Shown here one piece after another: positions 14,599-15,971 of a stretch of DNA of 15,971 nucleotides. Every line of letters begins with the position of its first letter. Position 1 is the stretch's first letter. The notes below the pieces were generated by a model. The model was given only the letters and a program-made list of their open reading frames with translations, was not told the origin of the DNA and ran no database searches. The stretch lies in contig USAV01000036.1 in assembly GCA_900552715.1 (NCBI GenBank), positions 1 to 15,971 on the forward strand. The letters run 5' to 3'. A program made the translations under genes and the position numbers. This stretch comes from an uncultured Veillonella sp. GTDB lineage: Bacteria; Bacillota; Negativicutes; Veillonellales; Veillonellaceae.

Positions 14599-15698
14599 GA
14601 ACATTTACAATCGAACCATTACATGCGCCATCCATGGAAGCATGCCGATTACGAATCGATAATTTAACAAAACCTATTTATAGCCTTGCTACACTAGAGT
14701 TAATAGCTGAGCGCTTTGCGGGCATTCTGGCAGATCCTCAACCAAATCATTTGCGCTATGGTGTACTGATTGTGGCATCGGATCACTTGGTAGATGGTCC
14801 ACAAAATAGTCAGCATGGTTGTGAAAGCTATGAAGCTATCAAGCGTTTTAATGAAGGCAGAACGGCTACGCAAGGTGCGGCATCTAAGTTACAAGCACCT
14901 GTGCATGTAGTAAATATAGGCCTTGAACAAGATACAACGGATTTGACGAATATTGACCAAAAGGTTATCCGTAAGGGTTCTCACTTCTTTGGTGTAGAAC
15001 CTGTTATTTCTCGTGATGAGTTAGAAGAGGCTATTGAACTAGGCTTTTCCTATGCTGATAAACTGCACAACGAAGGATTACAAGTCGTTGCTATTGGTAA
15101 TATAGGGGAGCGGGCATTTCTCGATTCCCTTGTAACGACTGCAACTATTACAGGTTGTGCTTATGACGATATTCTAGTTCATACTGAATGTGGACCTACC
15201 ATTGAGCAACGAGCTGCTCATATCCATTCCTTTGTAGATCGTTTCAACATTGCCGTTGATGATTGGTCTGCTTTGAGTGAAAGCGAGCGCCGTGATGCGG
15301 TGTTGCATTTGCTTCATGTCGCAGGTGGCTTAGATATTGCATTTTTAACTGGATTTATTTTAGGTGCTGCTAGTCACCGTATGGCAGTAGTATTTGATAA
15401 TGCTGTAACAGGTGCAGCTGTATTGACTGCCGTTACTATTGAGCCATTGGTTAAGGACTATATATTCCCATCCGCCGCATATGAGGAACCAATCCATAAG
15501 GAGCAATGTCGATTCTTAGATGTAAAACCGTGCTTACACTATAACTTACAAATTGATGAAGCATTGGGTTCCACAATGGGACTATCCATTATTGATGCAT
15601 CCATGCATATGCTGAATGATATGAAAACCTTCGTGGAAGCTGAGGTAAAAGCAGCGGAAGATGGGGCCGGTAAAGGTAGACAAAAGAACAAAGAGTAA
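14595..15698 (+). CDS. Diverged CobT-family protein, probable partner subunit (ArsB-like)
   Basis: This 367-residue protein is a paralogue of the preceding CobT. It aligns through VASDHLVDGP (60-69; DHGVADMG in the first copy), GNIGERAF (168-175; GEMGISNTT), AGGLDIAFLTGFILGAA (GGFEFSCIVGVILGAA) and IDEALGSTMGLSIIDASMHML. In the last block Glu322 aligns with the catalytic-type Glu319, but the preceding Gly is Asp. The phosphate-side motif GEMGxxNTT is lost, so it may have low activity alone and serve as the second half of a heterodimer, as ArsB does with ArsA in Sporomusa ovata. A charged C-terminal tail (about 345-367) is extra. Its ATG overlaps the first gene's stop (ATGA), giving tight translational coupling. 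An independent CobT of altered specificity is the alternative. Confidence 0.82.
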   Translation: MRTFTIEPLHAPSMEACRLRIDNLTKPIYSLATLELIAERFAGILADPQPNHLRYGVLIVASDHLVDGPQNSQHGCESYEAIKRFNEGRTATQGAASKLQAPVHVVNIGLEQDTTDLTNIDQKVIRKGSHFFGVEPVISRDELEEAIELGFSYADKLHNEGLQVVAIGNIGERAFLDSLVTTATITGCAYDDILVHTECGPTIEQRAAHIHSFVDRFNIAVDDWSALSESERRDAVLHLLHVAGGLDIAFLTGFILGAASHRMAVVFDNAVTGAAVLTAVTIEPLVKDYIFPSAAYEEPIHKEQCRFLDVKPCLHYNLQIDEALGSTMGLSIIDASMHMLNDMKTFVEAEVKAAEDGAGKGRQKNKE

Positions 15699-15705
15699 TC
15701 TATAT

Positions 15706-15734
15706 AAAAGAGGGGTTGTTAAATCCCTCTTTTT
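15706..15734 (+). terminator. Rho-independent terminator after the cobT-type operon
   Basis: AAAAGAGGG (15706-15714) pairs perfectly with CCCTCTTTT (15725-15733) around a 10-base loop and runs into a five-base T tract (15730-15734). It ends the two-gene operon 8 bases after the last stop codon. Confidence 0.92.
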
Positions 15735-15788
15735 ATATGTTTTATGCTCAATTATGCAAAATTAACTGAGAATTTCATGGAAAAACCA

Positions 15789-15817
15789 TTGACACTATAT
15801 GTGTAAATTGATATTAT
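15789..15817 (+). promoter_or_regulatory. Upstream promoter of tRNA-Gly
   Basis: A consensus -35 TTGACA (15789-15794) is 17 bases from TATTAT (15812-15817), a five-of-six -10. The start would be near 15824, about 73 bases before the tRNA. No reading frame follows it, so it most likely serves the tRNA and whatever lies beyond the window. Confidence 0.7.
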
Positions 15818-15849
15818 TATAGGGCAGTCAGGACAGACTTAAATTCTTC

Positions 15850-15879
15850 TTGACGACAGATTGATGATTATGTTATATT
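15850..15879 (+). promoter_or_regulatory. Proximal promoter of tRNA-Gly
   Basis: TTGACG (15850-15855) is followed after 18 bases by TATATT (15874-15879), with TGT immediately before it forming an extended -10. The start would be near 15886, about 11 bases before the tRNA. Together with the promoter 61 bases upstream it makes a tandem pair, common at stable-RNA genes. Confidence 0.7.
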
Positions 15880-15896
15880 AATTATCGGTTCTGTAT

Positions 15897-15971
15897 GCGG
15901 GAATAGCTCAGCGGTAGAGCACCGCCTTGCCAAGGCGGGGGTCGCGAGTTCGAATCTCGTTTCCCGCTCCA
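15897..15971 (+). tRNA. tRNA-Gly (anticodon GCC)
   Basis: A complete cloverleaf can be drawn. The acceptor stem GCGGGAA (15897-15903) pairs with TTCCCGC (15961-15967), and the D stem is GCTC/GAGC. The anticodon stem CCGCC/GGCGG encloses loop TTGCCAA with anticodon GCC at 15929-15931. The T arm GCGAG-TTCGAAT-CTCGT has one G-U pair. After discriminator T15968 the CCA end is encoded at 15969-15971, the last bases of the window. It reads the glycine codons GGC and GGU. Confidence 0.98.

Overview
The window looks like chromosomal DNA from a low-GC, anaerobic member of the Firmicutes, most likely a Negativicute close to Veillonella. The grounds are a Bacillus/Clostridium-like ribosomal-protein and ECF-transporter gene order, a ferredoxin-linked 2-oxoacid oxidoreductase, Gram-positive-style Shine-Dalgarno sites (AAGGAGG), and a tandem pair of CobT-type genes like ArsA/ArsB of Sporomusa ovata, another Negativicute. 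The genus is an inference. Every gene I can support is on the + strand, and no mobile element, CRISPR array or broken gene was seen.

Layout. Bases 1-1547 are the end of a ribosomal-protein operon: the tail of rpsK (S11), rpoA and rplQ, closed by a strong terminator. A 235-base leader precedes ecfA1-ecfA2-ecfT-truA (1783-5162), whose genes overlap. They encode the shared energising module of ECF vitamin/metal importers plus tRNA pseudouridine synthase A. A perfect 15-bp terminator and a good extended -10 promoter lead into korA-korB (5433-8058), a two-subunit 2-oxoacid:ferredoxin oxidoreductase with biased, high-expression-type codon use.

After the kor terminator comes a 28-bp-period degenerate tandem repeat. 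Then follows a two-gene membrane module (8400-10962): a 616-residue protein with two membrane segments and a DUF3137-like C-terminal part, overlapping a LemA-family gene. This is the least understood part of the window. It is followed by a MATE exporter (11035-12381), whose start region carries a duplicated hairpin with its ribosome-binding site in a loop, and by tyrA, prephenate dehydrogenase (12483-13370).

The last operon is two overlapping CobT-family genes (13561-15698). The first keeps the usual CobT motifs. The second is strongly diverged but keeps the catalytic-type glutamate. The arrangement fits an ArsAB-like heterodimer that attaches phenol or p-cresol as the lower ligand of a cobamide, though two CobT paralogues with other substrates remain possible. 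The window closes with a complete tRNA-Gly(GCC) gene with encoded CCA, behind two good tandem promoters.

Together the genes cover translation and transcription machinery, vitamin import, ferredoxin-linked central metabolism, tyrosine synthesis and cobamide lower-ligand activation. The best candidates for poorly described biology are the DUF3137-like/LemA pair and the paired CobT paralogues.
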